Positions 45,784 through 55,003 of a stretch of DNA of 55,003 nt are shown piece by piece (position 1 is the stretch's first letter; the number at the start of each line of letters is the position of its first letter). The notes below the pieces were generated by a model that was given only the letters and a program-made list of their open reading frames with translations, had not been told where the DNA came from and did not search any database. This stretch comes from an uncultured Lachnospiraceae bacterium. Its GTDB lineage: Bacteria; Bacillota; Clostridia; Lachnospirales; Lachnospiraceae. Position numbers and translations under genes: made by a program. The DNA is taken from the NCBI GenBank assembly GCA_947648875.1, contig CANSPM010000024.1, positions 1 to 55,003 on the forward strand, read 5' to 3'.

Positions 45784-46842
45784 TCATACCACTGTCACTG
45801 CCATTCGTCCACTATTATTCAGACTTTCATCTGATAATCCTCGCAGTACTCTCTCATATTCTGTCGCCTGCTCCTCCTGCCCCATCTGTCGATGGCAGCG
45901 TATCAGTCCTTCCAATGCCTGCGCTCCGCCGCTATCCAGAATCAGTATGGGCTCTGTCTCATAGGCCGCGTTGTAATACCACATGGCCGCCTCTGCCGGG
46001 TCCTGCTGATCCTGCTCGTAAAAAAGCCCCAATTCCAGGCATATCTCCGAACAGCCCCCTGCCGCCATGGCCTTCATGGCATATCGGAAGAAACCCAGTG
46101 TATCCTTCTGCATACGGTAAGCTCTTGACAGCACACAGAAAGCCTCTGCCAATTCCTCCCCGCCGCGCTCCGTATCCTCCACAGAATCTTCAAAGCAGGC
46201 ACAGGCCTTTTTGAAATGTTCCGCTTCTCCCGCTATCAAAAGTTCTCTGGCATACATATTGTGGAGATGCCTGGAAAGTCTGCGCCCCTGCCTTACCTGG
46301 AGTTCAAAATTGGCAAGATCACGACTACCATGGCTCTCCTTTGGCATATGGGTGATCACGATATCACTGTCATAGATCACAGGCTGAAGGCGTATATTCT
46401 CGTGAATGGGTTCTATCCAGGTAAAATGTCGCAGGCGCTTAAATAGCTTGGGCCGATACTCCTCGTCATAGTTATAGACCGTGTTATATTGCAGCTGATT
46501 TCCGTACTTCATCTGCACGATCTCCACCTCGGGCAGCAGCTGTTCTTTCAGCCGCCGAAAGCGCTCCCTGTTCTCTTCATCCAGCACCTCATCCGCGTCG
46601 GCGCTGTAAATGTAGTCACAGGATGCCTGAGAAAAAGCGTAGTTGCGAGCGGCGCTAAAATCATAATTCCACTTAAAGTCATAGATCCTGTCCGTATATC
46701 CCGCCCCAATCTCTTTCGTGCGATCTGTAGACCCGGTGTCCACTATAATAATTTCATCCACCAGATCGGCCACACTGTCCAGGCACCGCGCCAGCACTGC
46801 CGCTTCGTTTTTTACGATCATACATAAACTTATGGTTATCAT
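45784..46842 (-). CDS. Glycosyltransferase family 2 with TPR-like tail
   Basis: The 352-residue protein has an N-terminal GT2 domain (about 1-200: SLCMIVKNEAAVLARCL, IIIVDTGSTDRT, the metal site YIYSADADEVLD). The C-terminal helical region resembles tetratricopeptide repeats (about 205-335). This subgroup often glycosylates proteins or surface polymers; the acceptor is unknown. It lacks membrane helices. Confidence 0.88.
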   Translation of the reverse strand: MITISLCMIVKNEAAVLARCLDSVADLVDEIIIVDTGSTDRTKEIGAGYTDRIYDFKWNYDFSAARNYAFSQASCDYIYSADADEVLDEENRERFRRLKEQLLPEVEIVQMKYGNQLQYNTVYNYDEEYRPKLFKRLRHFTWIEPIHENIRLQPVIYDSDIVITHMPKESHGSRDLANFELQVRQGRRLSRHLHNMYARELLIAGEAEHFKKACACFEDSVEDTERGGEELAEAFCVLSRAYRMQKDTLGFFRYAMKAMAAGGCSEICLELGLFYEQDQQDPAEAAMWYYNAAYETEPILILDSGGAQALEGLIRCHRQMGQEEQATEYERVLRGLSDESLNNSGRMAVTVV

Positions 46843-47208
46843 ATTCCTGCCATCCTTCTATTCCGCTGCATATAGCCCTGTACTGAAATCCTCTGCCATA
46901 TCCTGAAAATATCTATATCATACCAAAAAAAAGACAGACAGACAACAGTTTACAAGAAAATACATTGACTTGCAGGCTTACAGATTCTAAACTGGAACAG
47001 ACTGGCCGAACGAAACGCTCGCGCAATAACAGTATGTGACTTTGCAGTTTTCAGTACGCACCAAAATAATACGCGCATATCGTCGCATAGTTTTTAGCGG
47101 AATTTCTAAGGCTCGGAACTATACGTTTATAGAAGGGAAATAGGTTGAAAAGTAAAATTCTCATTACTATTTGTGCCGCCAGCCGAAGGCGGCGGAATGG
47201 AGAAAAGC
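46843..47208 (+). promoter_or_regulatory. Intergenic region with promoter for the MATE gene
   Basis: TTGACT, 17 nt, TAAACT at 46965-46993 on the plus strand is a fair sigma-A promoter, giving a leader of about 210 nt. A short hairpin CCGCC-agccgaa-GGCGG lies just before the coding region. No small gene is convincing. Confidence 0.5.
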
Positions 47209-48570
47209 ATGTCAAAACACACACAGATTATGACGGAGGGCAAGCCCTGGAAGCTGATCCTTGGGCTGGCGCTCCCTCTTATGTTTGGCAATATATTTCA
47301 GCAGCTATACACCGTGATGGATACCCTGATTGTAGGCCGCGTGCTGGGAGTCCACGCGCTGGCCGCCCTGGGAGCTTCCGACTGGCTTAACTGGATGATT
47401 CTGGGACTGGTCACAGGCATCACCCAGGGCTTTTGTATTCTGGCGGCCCAAAAATTTGGTGCAGGTAAAACAGAGGAACTTAAAGAAATCGTAGGAGCCT
47501 CCATCACGCTCTCTGCCATCTCGGCTATTGTCATTGAAGTCCTGAGTCAGACATTGGTGATGCCTCTCCTGAAACTGCTGGACACCCCCTGGGATATTCT
47601 TCCTATGGCGCTGCTCTACCTGCGGATTCTGTTTGCAGGGATTCCTATTGTGATGGCTTATAACCTGCTGGCCTCCCTGCTGAGAGCACTGGGAGACGGT
47701 CGCACTCCACTCTATGCAATGGTGGTGGCTTCCGTATTGAATATCCTGCTGGATGTTCTTTTTGTGGCAGGCTTTCACACCGGCGTGGGCGGCGCGGCGG
47801 CGGCCACGCTGATTGCCCAGGCAGTAGCCTCTCTGTACTGTCTGCGAGTGATCCTGCGAATGGAAATCCTCCGCATCCGGCCCGTTCATCTGCGTCCCGA
47901 CCGCAAGCTGGCCTGGCAGCTTTTTTCTCTTGGCACTCCCATGGCGGCGCAGAACACCGTCATCGCCGTAGGCGGACTGGTAATACAATCCATTGTCAAC
48001 GGCTTCGGTGTCATCTTTATCGCCGGATATACCGCCTCCAACAAGCTCTATGGTATACTGGAAATAGCCGCTACTTCTTATGGCTATGCCATGATCACTT
48101 ATGTGGGGCAGAATCTGGGAGCCGGGCTTTTTCGGCGCATACGTCAGGGCGTGGGACACGCTCTGGGCATTGCGCTGGCCACCTCCATAGTCATCGCTCT
48201 TGCGATGTTGCTGACAGGGCGCATGCTGGTGGGATCCTTTATCACTGGCGCTCCTCAGGAGGTACTGGAGGCAACGGATATTGCCTACCACTATCTGGCA
48301 ATAATGAGCCTTTTTCTGCCCATCCTGTATCTGCTGCACCTCTACCGATCTTCCTTGCAGGGCATGGGGGACACCGTACTGCCCATGGCCTCCGGAATCG
48401 CGGAATTTGTCATGCGGACCGGGGCGGCTCTGACCCTGCCTCATATACTGGGGCAGGAAGGAATTTTCTATGCGGAGGTCCTGGCCTGGGTGGGTGCTGA
48501 CCTGATCCTGATCACAGCTTACTATATGCGAATACATAAGCTGTCTTCAAAACCATGTACCACGGACTGA
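47209..48570 (+). CDS. MATE family efflux transporter
   Basis: The 453-residue membrane protein has about twelve hydrophobic helices in two halves. The N-terminal half carries ALPLMFGNIFQQLYTVMDTL and the GRVLGVHALAALGAS region; the second half repeats the pattern near GTPMAAQNTVIAVGGL and YTASNKLYGI. Family members export cationic drugs or metabolites with Na+ or H+. The start at 47209 follows GGAG; an earlier codon at 47173 has no ribosome site. Confidence 0.93.
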   Translation: MSKHTQIMTEGKPWKLILGLALPLMFGNIFQQLYTVMDTLIVGRVLGVHALAALGASDWLNWMILGLVTGITQGFCILAAQKFGAGKTEELKEIVGASITLSAISAIVIEVLSQTLVMPLLKLLDTPWDILPMALLYLRILFAGIPIVMAYNLLASLLRALGDGRTPLYAMVVASVLNILLDVLFVAGFHTGVGGAAAATLIAQAVASLYCLRVILRMEILRIRPVHLRPDRKLAWQLFSLGTPMAAQNTVIAVGGLVIQSIVNGFGVIFIAGYTASNKLYGILEIAATSYGYAMITYVGQNLGAGLFRRIRQGVGHALGIALATSIVIALAMLLTGRMLVGSFITGAPQEVLEATDIAYHYLAIMSLFLPILYLLHLYRSSLQGMGDTVLPMASGIAEFVMRTGAALTLPHILGQEGIFYAEVLAWVGADLILITAYYMRIHKLSSKPCTTD

Positions 48571-48654
48571 CCGGCGGCATTGTGATCGTGCATATGCCTT
48601 CTTGCGTCCTATATGGTTTCCCTATTTCCATGATTTCGCGCTCTAACCTGCAAC

Positions 48655-49257
48655 CTACAGGAACCATAAGATACTGCCAGCAATATAAGGCAGGAAGGGA
48701 ACCGGAACTTTCAGGTTCCCTTTTCCATTGATATTGTGCTTGAGCATCTGCACCACGCCCAACAGCGTAAAGGCCAGGGCCATATGCATCAACAAGGTCC
48801 GCAAATTTCCGCCTCTGCTCACAAGATATAAACTACAGATCAAAAATGCCATAACATCCCCTTCGCCGTAAAATTTCATAAACAGCAAATACTGTAACAG
48901 GGCAAAGATCACCAGCCCCCTGCCTCCCGCCAATGTGGAAACCTGCGACAGGCACAGGATCGCTCCCGCTGCCGCTGCCGGTATCTGTAGGATATCATAA
49001 ACTTTGCAGGTCTGGATATCCGTGATGGCACATACTGTCAGATAGACTGCCAACGTCAGATATCCCAGCCAGAGCGCCGGACGCTGTGTTCCGCTCAACT
49101 GCGCGGTATATCCCGCCCCCAGACCAGCCCCCACCAACAGAACACCGCCCGCTGTTCCATCAACTTTAAGCCCATGTTTTCGATCCAGCAGAGTGATCAG
49201 TTTCAGAATGGCCAGCGCCAATGTTATCTGTAAGCCAAACAATTTCAGAAAACACAT
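48655..49257 (-). CDS. Prepilin peptidase-like A24 aspartic protease
   Basis: The 200-residue membrane protein has about seven hydrophobic segments and the two catalytic aspartates of the family: Asp80 in CAITDIQTCKVYD and Asp134 in FYGEGDVMAF (the GxGD motif). It lacks the N-terminal methyltransferase part, like TadV/CpaA. Its ATG lies inside the 3' end of the large secreted-protein gene (13-nt overlap), so the two are translated together. No pilin or secretion ATPase gene is in view. Confidence 0.85.
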   Translation of the reverse strand: MCFLKLFGLQITLALAILKLITLLDRKHGLKVDGTAGGVLLVGAGLGAGYTAQLSGTQRPALWLGYLTLAVYLTVCAITDIQTCKVYDILQIPAAAAGAILCLSQVSTLAGGRGLVIFALLQYLLFMKFYGEGDVMAFLICSLYLVSRGGNLRTLLMHMALAFTLLGVVQMLKHNINGKGNLKVPVPFLPYIAGSILWFL

Positions 49258-52200
49258 TCGATATCACCTTCCGCTTTCTGTAATTTAAGTCTGGTGCGAA
49301 GTTCATCCAACACATTCCCCTTCACCGTCACGGTGGCCAGTCGGGGATGCTGTTCTATGCTGGTATCCTGCTTGTAGGCCCTTACCGTAATATTCATCAC
49401 AGCCTCGGGTACTCTGAGCGGAATCATGAAAGTAATCTTCTCTTCCTTAATATATTCCGGAACCTCATACAGCCAGGTCCGATTCAGGGAGGCATCCAGA
49501 TCCTGCATCTCTTCCGGAAAAATCACCTCCACTCGATCTACATATCCGGTGGTGAGAATTGTCAATAAGCCACTCTCTCCGGCCTTGAACACCGGATCAT
49601 GGGGCTCCAGTATTCTTTCCAGCTCCACATGCAGAGATATGCCCTGCATCTGGCTGCTGGCCACAGCTTCGTTCCCCACATGATCCACGGCATGGGCAAT
49701 AACCGTGAAGGCGCCGCTGAACAGAGCATCTCCTTCACGCAAAGTCAAGTGTATCCTGCCTGTTCCATGGTCCTCGATCTTCTGGCTGCTGCCATTGTCC
49801 TGATTGTAAATCTCCACATAGAACTCCGCCAACCCGCTACCCTGATCGGAAGCTGTCAACTCCACTTCCACAGGTCCCTCTTCCCATGCCTCCAAAACAT
49901 CCGTTCCCTCTAATAATTCCATCCCTTCAATCACAGGCGGCCTGGCATCCGCCACCAGCCAGACACTGCCCAGCAAATCCTGCATATAGTCCGAGAAAAC
50001 CATCTCCGCCCCCTCAGAAGCTGCTGCTATGGGAGTCAGGCGAATCCTGTGTCCATCCACACTCTCCGGCACGGACAGTTTTTCCCTTATATCCAGATCT
50101 CTGCACCTGTTGCCGCGCCGGGTTACGGTATACCCCCCGTCCCGGACGCAGGGCATTCCCTCCGTAACTTTCTGTAGCTGCCGCGCCGTATATGTATGAC
50201 TTCCCGAAGTAAGCGCACTCTCCATGGGCGTGATTGTCCCCAGCCTTCCCTCCTCTCCTTCACCACTCAGATCCTGAGCCGCCACATACAGATGCGTCAC
50301 CTGATAATCCTTTCTGGCAGGTCCACAAAGAATACCGGAGAAGGAGAGTTCAAAAAGCGAATCCTCCCCCGCTCTGACATACCAGGTGTTCTCCTCCCCG
50401 GCAGGCCACAGACAATCATCCTGCTCCAGCCTGATCTGCTCCGTTCGCACAGGCCATGCAATTACAGTCTGTTCAGACAGCGGGATATGCGCCGTCTCTC
50501 CCAGATTCCCCGCCTTGTCCTGGGCTGCTATGTGCAGATACTGCAATCCTCCTCTCATCGTAATGGACAATGCCGGTCGTTCACTTGTATCCCCATGCCA
50601 AAAATGAGAGGGGTTCACCGTTGTGCCTTCCTTATTGTCAACCACATAGCGATATCCCTGAACCTGCGTTGTCAATGTGTTAGCCGTGATATTGGAACTG
50701 CATATCATATGGTCTGATCCCAGAGCATATGACTCCGCTTTATGATAATAAATCGTCCCCCTGTCCTCCGGCCTCGCAAAAAATACTTTTACCTGATTTT
50801 CCTGCGTTGCCACCAACCTGAGTGTATCCTGGTCAATCTTATCCGGCTTTCCCAAATCCTTTGCTACCACGCCGACCAGCTGATTGTGTTCCAGATATCC
50901 CAGAGCGACAGAAGCAATCTGAAAACTTCCATTTCCACTCTGGTATCCGGCCTGCTGGATATGACTGCTGCATCTGTCCGTATTTATATAGTTGGAGCCG
51001 CCGTATGCGGGCTGGGAATACAACACCTGTCCCTCTTCCATACCACAGATGTACTCCTCATCTCTCCCACACCCCGGCATATATCCTCGGCGCGTTGAGC
51101 ATACGGACGGCTTGTTTTCGTCATAGTCCTTTCCGCAGGCATTACAAATATTGCGGTAAAAAAAGTCGGTATGTCCCGGACAACTGTAACTCCCACAGCG
51201 CACACAGTAGCAGAGCTTTCCTTCTTCGTCCCTGTTTCCATAATAGAAAACGCTACCCTTTTTCTCTCGGCGAAAAGAAGCGCTTCCACAAATTGACTCC
51301 TCTGTGTAGCATCCCCCTCCACTCACCGCGTCTCCCTTATGTATATGGCGGCAGTTCTCATTATGCGAGTGCGCCACCCAGGCGCCTCCACTGCCCCCTC
51401 TGTATCCGCCGCCCCCACCGGCCATTCCCTGCTCCCCGTCACTGCCGTCCACATTCATCTGCGCAGAGCCTCCAGGCATGCCGGCCTGGGTCTGAGTGGC
51501 TCCACCGCCTCCACCGGCAATCAGCAGCACGCCCTGCCTGTTTGAGGAAAGTTCACTGTAACCGCCTCCGCCGCCGTAGACCGTGGCATTGCCTCCTCCA
51601 TGGTATCCGTTCTGCCCTCCCAACACATATTGCAAGAGTTCTCCCTCAGCCAGGTAAAATACCCCCTCCGCCATGCCTCCTCTTCCTCCCTGAAAATCGC
51701 CATAATCATCTCCTTGGGCACCTGTCAGAGTAAGCCTGTAAAAGCCGGTATGCGGAACCCGGTACTTCCCCTCCCGACCGGAATAAGAAATATTGCGGGA
51801 TACGCTGGGGCCTGTGCCGATATTTGTGGCGGAACTGATCTGCTGCCAATCCGCTCCTTCCCGCCGCTGATACAACTTATAATTCTTGCTTGTATTGTCC
51901 TGCTGGCTCCAACGGAGATTCACAGCTCCCTCCCCCCGGTTCGCGCTGTAGTTATCCTGAGACTGTAACCGAAGTTCCACCCATCCTGCAAACAGCATTA
52001 TATCCTCCTGCGGTGTAAATCGGTCCCCTGCGGCTCCTGCGGGCCTGGTGCAATCCGCGTCGTAAAACCAGCCGCCAAAGGCCTGGTCCTGCTTACAAGC
52101 CTCCGGCAAAACAATGCTCTGCATGGTATATAGGGCCGTTACCCTGTCCTCTGTCCCGTCATCCCCCAGGTAATGATAGGTATTGCCTTCCAGCTTCCCG

Positions 52201-53270
52201 TAAAACGGCAGTGCCACACTCCATTCCCGAAACAGCTGTCCACTGATAATACTGTCCACCGGCTCTCCTCCTCTGGAATCAAAGGATACCCTGCATCCCT
52301 GGGGAGGAACCAGCTTTTCCGTCTCCAAAATGCAGGCACTGCCATAGTCTCCGGGCAAAACTGTAATTTCCCGATTATTCTTGTAGCTGCCTCCCGCAGG
52401 GTCTACGCAGAGTACCGACTCTGTCCTGGTCCACTGCGCGTACAGCACCACCCGTCCCCCCTCCTGATCCGACAAGTCGCGGATTCTCTCCCCGTCCGCA
52501 TACCCCTGCCCTGTGCCGTCCGGTCGGGTATTCCAGCCACTAAAACGATAACCTCTCCTTTGAAAACCACACAGGGACAGTGTGGTCTGAGGCGTAACCT
52601 CCCTGCCCTCATATACGGGTATATCATGATACATATGCATGCTGGGAAGCATATAACCGCTTCCCCCATTACGATCATAGACCACCTCATAACGGTTGGC
52701 TGAAACAGCCCGACAGGTATGAGGCATAATTTCCCAGGCCTGTTCCAGATTACTGCACCAGGGACAGAGGTAGTAATATCCCATACCTGTCCGGAGACTC
52801 TGTATCCCACCCGCAGTATCCGCACTCATGTAAAACAGGATATCTGCGGCTCTCTCTCCGCAATCCCCGCAGTAAGGAACCCATCCGGAATAATAGTTTC
52901 TGTTACATTTTTCTATATTGTACGGTACCCCATGGTAGTACCCTGGTTGATTATAAGTATTATGGATACACTTTCCGTAGGGATGGACCACCCTCCAAAA
53001 AGCAACAGGAATCTCCCCGGTACGCTTCCAGTTATATAGATGTTCCCCAACTCCCGGAGCTGCCCGGACATTGTCCCGCTGTATACGCACAGTGGTTCCT
53101 TCCTCATACCATATAGTGGAGGTCTCCCCACTGTTGGTTGTAAATGCCCATCCATCGGGACTGTAAGTGATCTGTACCCCGCTGCCCGCCTGCACGCTCT
53201 GCCGCAGTCCCCACAACGCCAGAGTCACCAGTAAAGCGGCTACTCCCTTTTTGATTCCTTTTACTCCCAT
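49245..53270 (-). CDS. Large secreted protein: Cys-rich, InlB-like and glycine-rich repeats
   Basis: The 1341-residue protein has a signal peptide (GVAALLVTLALWGL, cleavage probably after VQA). In order it shows an N-terminal region with paired cysteines (CGDCGERA; CPWC), InlB/Listeria-Bacteroides type repeats (about 205-290 and 375-430, FSGWNTRPDGTG..YADG and AGW), and a short Fn3-like strand set. A glycine-rich block follows (about 510-640, AGGGGGATQ, GGGGGYRGGSGG), then a Cys-rich block (about 645-770) and several Ig-like units (DQGSGLAEFYVEIYN). No LPXTG or C-terminal membrane anchor is seen. The start at 53270 follows AAGGCGG. Confidence 0.85.
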   Translation of the reverse strand: MGVKGIKKGVAALLVTLALWGLRQSVQAGSGVQITYSPDGWAFTTNSGETSTIWYEEGTTVRIQRDNVRAAPGVGEHLYNWKRTGEIPVAFWRVVHPYGKCIHNTYNQPGYYHGVPYNIEKCNRNYYSGWVPYCGDCGERAADILFYMSADTAGGIQSLRTGMGYYYLCPWCSNLEQAWEIMPHTCRAVSANRYEVVYDRNGGSGYMLPSMHMYHDIPVYEGREVTPQTTLSLCGFQRRGYRFSGWNTRPDGTGQGYADGERIRDLSDQEGGRVVLYAQWTRTESVLCVDPAGGSYKNNREITVLPGDYGSACILETEKLVPPQGCRVSFDSRGGEPVDSIISGQLFREWSVALPFYGKLEGNTYHYLGDDGTEDRVTALYTMQSIVLPEACKQDQAFGGWFYDADCTRPAGAAGDRFTPQEDIMLFAGWVELRLQSQDNYSANRGEGAVNLRWSQQDNTSKNYKLYQRREGADWQQISSATNIGTGPSVSRNISYSGREGKYRVPHTGFYRLTLTGAQGDDYGDFQGGRGGMAEGVFYLAEGELLQYVLGGQNGYHGGGNATVYGGGGGYSELSSNRQGVLLIAGGGGGATQTQAGMPGGSAQMNVDGSDGEQGMAGGGGGYRGGSGGAWVAHSHNENCRHIHKGDAVSGGGCYTEESICGSASFRREKKGSVFYYGNRDEEGKLCYCVRCGSYSCPGHTDFFYRNICNACGKDYDENKPSVCSTRRGYMPGCGRDEEYICGMEEGQVLYSQPAYGGSNYINTDRCSSHIQQAGYQSGNGSFQIASVALGYLEHNQLVGVVAKDLGKPDKIDQDTLRLVATQENQVKVFFARPEDRGTIYYHKAESYALGSDHMICSSNITANTLTTQVQGYRYVVDNKEGTTVNPSHFWHGDTSERPALSITMRGGLQYLHIAAQDKAGNLGETAHIPLSEQTVIAWPVRTEQIRLEQDDCLWPAGEENTWYVRAGEDSLFELSFSGILCGPARKDYQVTHLYVAAQDLSGEGEEGRLGTITPMESALTSGSHTYTARQLQKVTEGMPCVRDGGYTVTRRGNRCRDLDIREKLSVPESVDGHRIRLTPIAAASEGAEMVFSDYMQDLLGSVWLVADARPPVIEGMELLEGTDVLEAWEEGPVEVELTASDQGSGLAEFYVEIYNQDNGSSQKIEDHGTGRIHLTLREGDALFSGAFTVIAHAVDHVGNEAVASSQMQGISLHVELERILEPHDPVFKAGESGLLTILTTGYVDRVEVIFPEEMQDLDASLNRTWLYEVPEYIKEEKITFMIPLRVPEAVMNITVRAYKQDTSIEQHPRLATVTVKGNVLDELRTRLKLQKAEGDIECVF

Positions 53271-53404
53271 AGCTATAATCCGCCTTTCTGCGAAAGACAC
53301 CAATGGGGTTATGAAACCTGCCCACTGACTTTCGCTTTCTAATCTGTTTTCCTTCTGTTATTATTATTTATGATATGACTGACACACTACAGAACACGTG
53401 GAGG

Positions 53405-53545
53405 TGAGTGGCGGGGCTGTATAGCGGCAACCTCGCATAGCTATATGTCGTCGGTCATCCGTTAAGGCATCGATGATTGGCGCATTACCGTAGCCCGTAA
53501 ACTTATCTCTTCCAAAGTCGACTCGATTTTGCCGGATGACCAGTC
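53405..53545 (+). ncRNA. Candidate bridge RNA of the IS110 element
   Basis: Upstream of the transposase, TATAGC (53420-53425) pairs with GCTATA (53440-53445) around a 14-nt loop. GGTCATCCG (53453-53461) pairs perfectly with CGGATGACC (53533-53541) around a 71-nt internal region. Two successive loop structures before the gene are what IS110-group bridge RNAs show (target-binding loop, then donor-binding loop). Loop-to-target pairing has not been tested. Confidence 0.6.
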
Positions 53546-53586
53546 ACTGTCAGTTTTATCACTATTTAACATCAGGAGGTTTTATA

Positions 53587-54849
53587 TTGTCTTTCAAAGT
53601 TTTTCGTTTTAACTGCTGTGGACTTGATGTCCACAAAACATGGATTTATGCCTGTATCGGCATTACCGATTCCAATGGTCGTACAGAGTATAAGCAAGCT
53701 CGCTTCTCATCCTTTTCCAAAGGCTTGCAGGAGCTGTCTGACTGGCTTGTAAAGTACCATTGCAACGACGTTTGCATGGAATCTACCGGCAAGTACTGGA
53801 TCCCTGTTTTTAATGTCCTGGAGAAGAACCACCTTTTCGTTACTCTTGCTCATCCTAAATACACAAAGCCTCAAAAAGGAAACAAGACTGACCGCAAAGA
53901 CGCCAAATGGATCTGTGACCTTTATATGTGCGACATGATCAAGCCTTCCTTTATTCCGCCTGCTGATATCCGCCACTTGAGAGATTTGGTAAGATACCGT
54001 TTCAAACTCTCCTGTATGATTACCGGTGAGAAGAATCGTGCGCAGAATTGTCTTACCGTTTCAAATCTCAAACTGGATGATGTTTTCAGCGATGTGTTTG
54101 GAAAATCTTCCCGCTCCATCACGGAATATATGCTTGCTCATCCCGGGGAATCCTTTGACGTGACACCTTTTGTTGATGGGCGGTGTAAGACACCTGTTGA
54201 AAAAATACAGGCCGCCATTGACGGAGCCATTTCTCCGGAACAGGCTGTGAAACTCAGGCAGTGCCTGAGACACATCGACCAATTAGAAACGCATCTTGAA
54301 GAAATACAACGGGAAATCCTTCGTCTCTCTGATAAATATCAAGCCGCTCTTGATCTGATCCGTACCGTTCCCGGATTTGACAAAAATCCGATGACTGCTG
54401 TCCAGGTCCTTTCTGAAATCGGTGGTGATATGTCTGTCTTCCCCACAGCGAAACACCTCGTTTCATGGGCTGGATGCTGTCCACGCAATGACCAGAGCAA
54501 CAAAAAAATCAAATCGACTCGAATTTCCCGTGCCGGTTCTTATTTTAAACCAGTTCTGGTACAAGTTGCAAATGGTTTATTGCGCTCCAGGAAACATCCG
54601 GAAATAACCGACCGCTATAAACGTATAAAAGCACGCCGCGGTCACAAGAAAGCCATCATTGCTATCTGCCGTATGCTCCTGACCGCTATCTGGCACATAC
54701 TCTCAGATTTAAAGCCGTATACACCAGAGGGTTTTCTTGAGCCGCGGTCTGTGAACGAATCAAAAGTATTGACCACTTCACAGGCTCTTAATTTGTTAAA
54801 ACAACGTGGGTACATCATCAAAGATGAGGCTGTTCCCGCCATGAATTAA
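53587..54849 (+). CDS. IS110-family transposase (DEDD recombinase)
   Basis: The 420-residue transposase has an N-terminal RuvC-like DEDD domain: Asp in FNCCGLDVHKTW, Glu in VCMESTGKYW and the D-x-x-D pair in KTDRKDAKWICDL. A coiled linker (about 225-270) precedes the C-terminal Tnp domain with IRTVPGFDKNP, the LVSWAGCCPRNDQSN region holding the conserved Ser/Cys, and a late KARRGHKKAIIAICR. The start is TTG at 53587, six bases after AGGAGG; ATG codons upstream lack a ribosome site. It appears full length and so possibly active. Confidence 0.93.
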   Translation: MSFKVFRFNCCGLDVHKTWIYACIGITDSNGRTEYKQARFSSFSKGLQELSDWLVKYHCNDVCMESTGKYWIPVFNVLEKNHLFVTLAHPKYTKPQKGNKTDRKDAKWICDLYMCDMIKPSFIPPADIRHLRDLVRYRFKLSCMITGEKNRAQNCLTVSNLKLDDVFSDVFGKSSRSITEYMLAHPGESFDVTPFVDGRCKTPVEKIQAAIDGAISPEQAVKLRQCLRHIDQLETHLEEIQREILRLSDKYQAALDLIRTVPGFDKNPMTAVQVLSEIGGDMSVFPTAKHLVSWAGCCPRNDQSNKKIKSTRISRAGSYFKPVLVQVANGLLRSRKHPEITDRYKRIKARRGHKKAIIAICRMLLTAIWHILSDLKPYTPEGFLEPRSVNESKVLTTSQALNLLKQRGYIIKDEAVPAMN

Positions 54850-55003
54850 GTGTTGTGTCTATATTCACTTTTTGAAGCCACCCAAAACGATGGCTTGTTT
54901 GTTATACAATTTACTTTTTCTCTAACCACTATCCATTTGTTTCAAACTTTCACCACCCGCAGCGAGCCTCTGTACAGTTCACTGTAAAAAAGTTCCGCGT
55001 TTC

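Larger units (their letters stand above)
53395..54900 (+). mobile_element. IS110-family insertion sequence (ends approximate)
   Basis: A single transposase gene with about 190 nt of structured non-coding DNA before it and a short 3' flank. IS110 elements lack long terminal inverted repeats, so the exact ends cannot be fixed here. It lies upstream of the large secreted-protein gene in divergent orientation. Beyond it, 54901-55003 shows no gene. Confidence 0.8.

Noticed and set aside
47305..48537. Long open frame opposite the MATE gene
   Set aside because: It is His- and Gln-rich and arises from the codon pattern of the MATE gene on the other strand. It has no ribosome site and no hydrophobic or domain pattern.
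54985..55003. Start of another A/B/C-type element at the window end (aagttccgc)
   Set aside because: Only about eight bases agree before the window stops, which is not enough to claim a copy.

Overview
The window looks like chromosome from a Gram-positive, gut-type anaerobe of the Clostridia, most likely the family Lachnospiraceae. The pointers are strong GGAGG ribosome binding sites with TTGACA/TATAAT-type promoters, T-box and ZTP riboswitch control, the DapL lysine branch, a split purine ending (PurO plus a stand-alone AICAR transformylase), a bacterial-type AspRS with GatCAB, and a fused polynucleotide kinase-phosphatase-ligase. The family assignment is inference from gene content; no rRNA or tRNA gene is visible. 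Most genes lie on the minus strand.

Layout. 1-5 kb: a small acidic membrane-anchored protein, then a minus-strand transcript glnS > tandem structured repeats > DUF2225 protein > MocR-type regulator. 5-10.5 kb: hybrid histidine kinase with a solute-binding lipoprotein, and a DHH phosphoesterase. 10.6-13 kb: ZTP riboswitch > purO > purH2, the last two steps to IMP. 13-17.3 kb: a short solitary flagellin, guaB (IMP to XMP), and two small membrane proteins. 17.4-23.7 kb: one long operon, promoter > T-box > aspS > gatC > gatA > gatB. Its AspRS carries a His typical of non-discriminating enzymes and a candidate AAC specifier is visible, so the operon probably makes Asn-tRNA(Asn) by transamidation. 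23.7-25.5 kb: an AT-rich remnant of an Rhs/polymorphic toxin locus (core fragment, immunity-like gene, toxin tail) and a MazG-like gene. 25.5-32 kb: P-loop kinase-like protein, GH31 glycosidase, macro-domain protein, XRE/GyrI regulator, Gfo/Idh oxidoreductase. 32-34.4 kb: RNA repair enzyme. 34.4-35.4 kb: decayed genes (ABC ATPase tail; an XRE-AIR synthase fusion cut by an amber codon). 35.8-46.8 kb: HD protein, YbaK-like deacylase, a GGDEF/degenerate EAL/LamG fusion, dapL and dapF, Hsp33, methyltransferase, small exporter, hisC, glycosyltransferase. 47-53.3 kb: MATE transporter, an A24 prepilin-type peptidase overlapping a 1341-residue secreted protein. 53.4-55 kb: an IS110-family element with a candidate bridge RNA upstream of its transposase.

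The most unusual structure is a family of about 100-nt elements at three loci (2858-3065, 18895-19168, 23034-23148). On the transcribed strand they share the ends AAACAGC and GCGGAACTC and an inner TGAT/ATCACC pair, while the stems between differ in sequence but keep complementarity. The last copy always ends 17-28 nt before the start codon of the next gene (DUF2225, gatB, aspS). A degenerate relative may precede purO. This is the best candidate here for an undescribed system.
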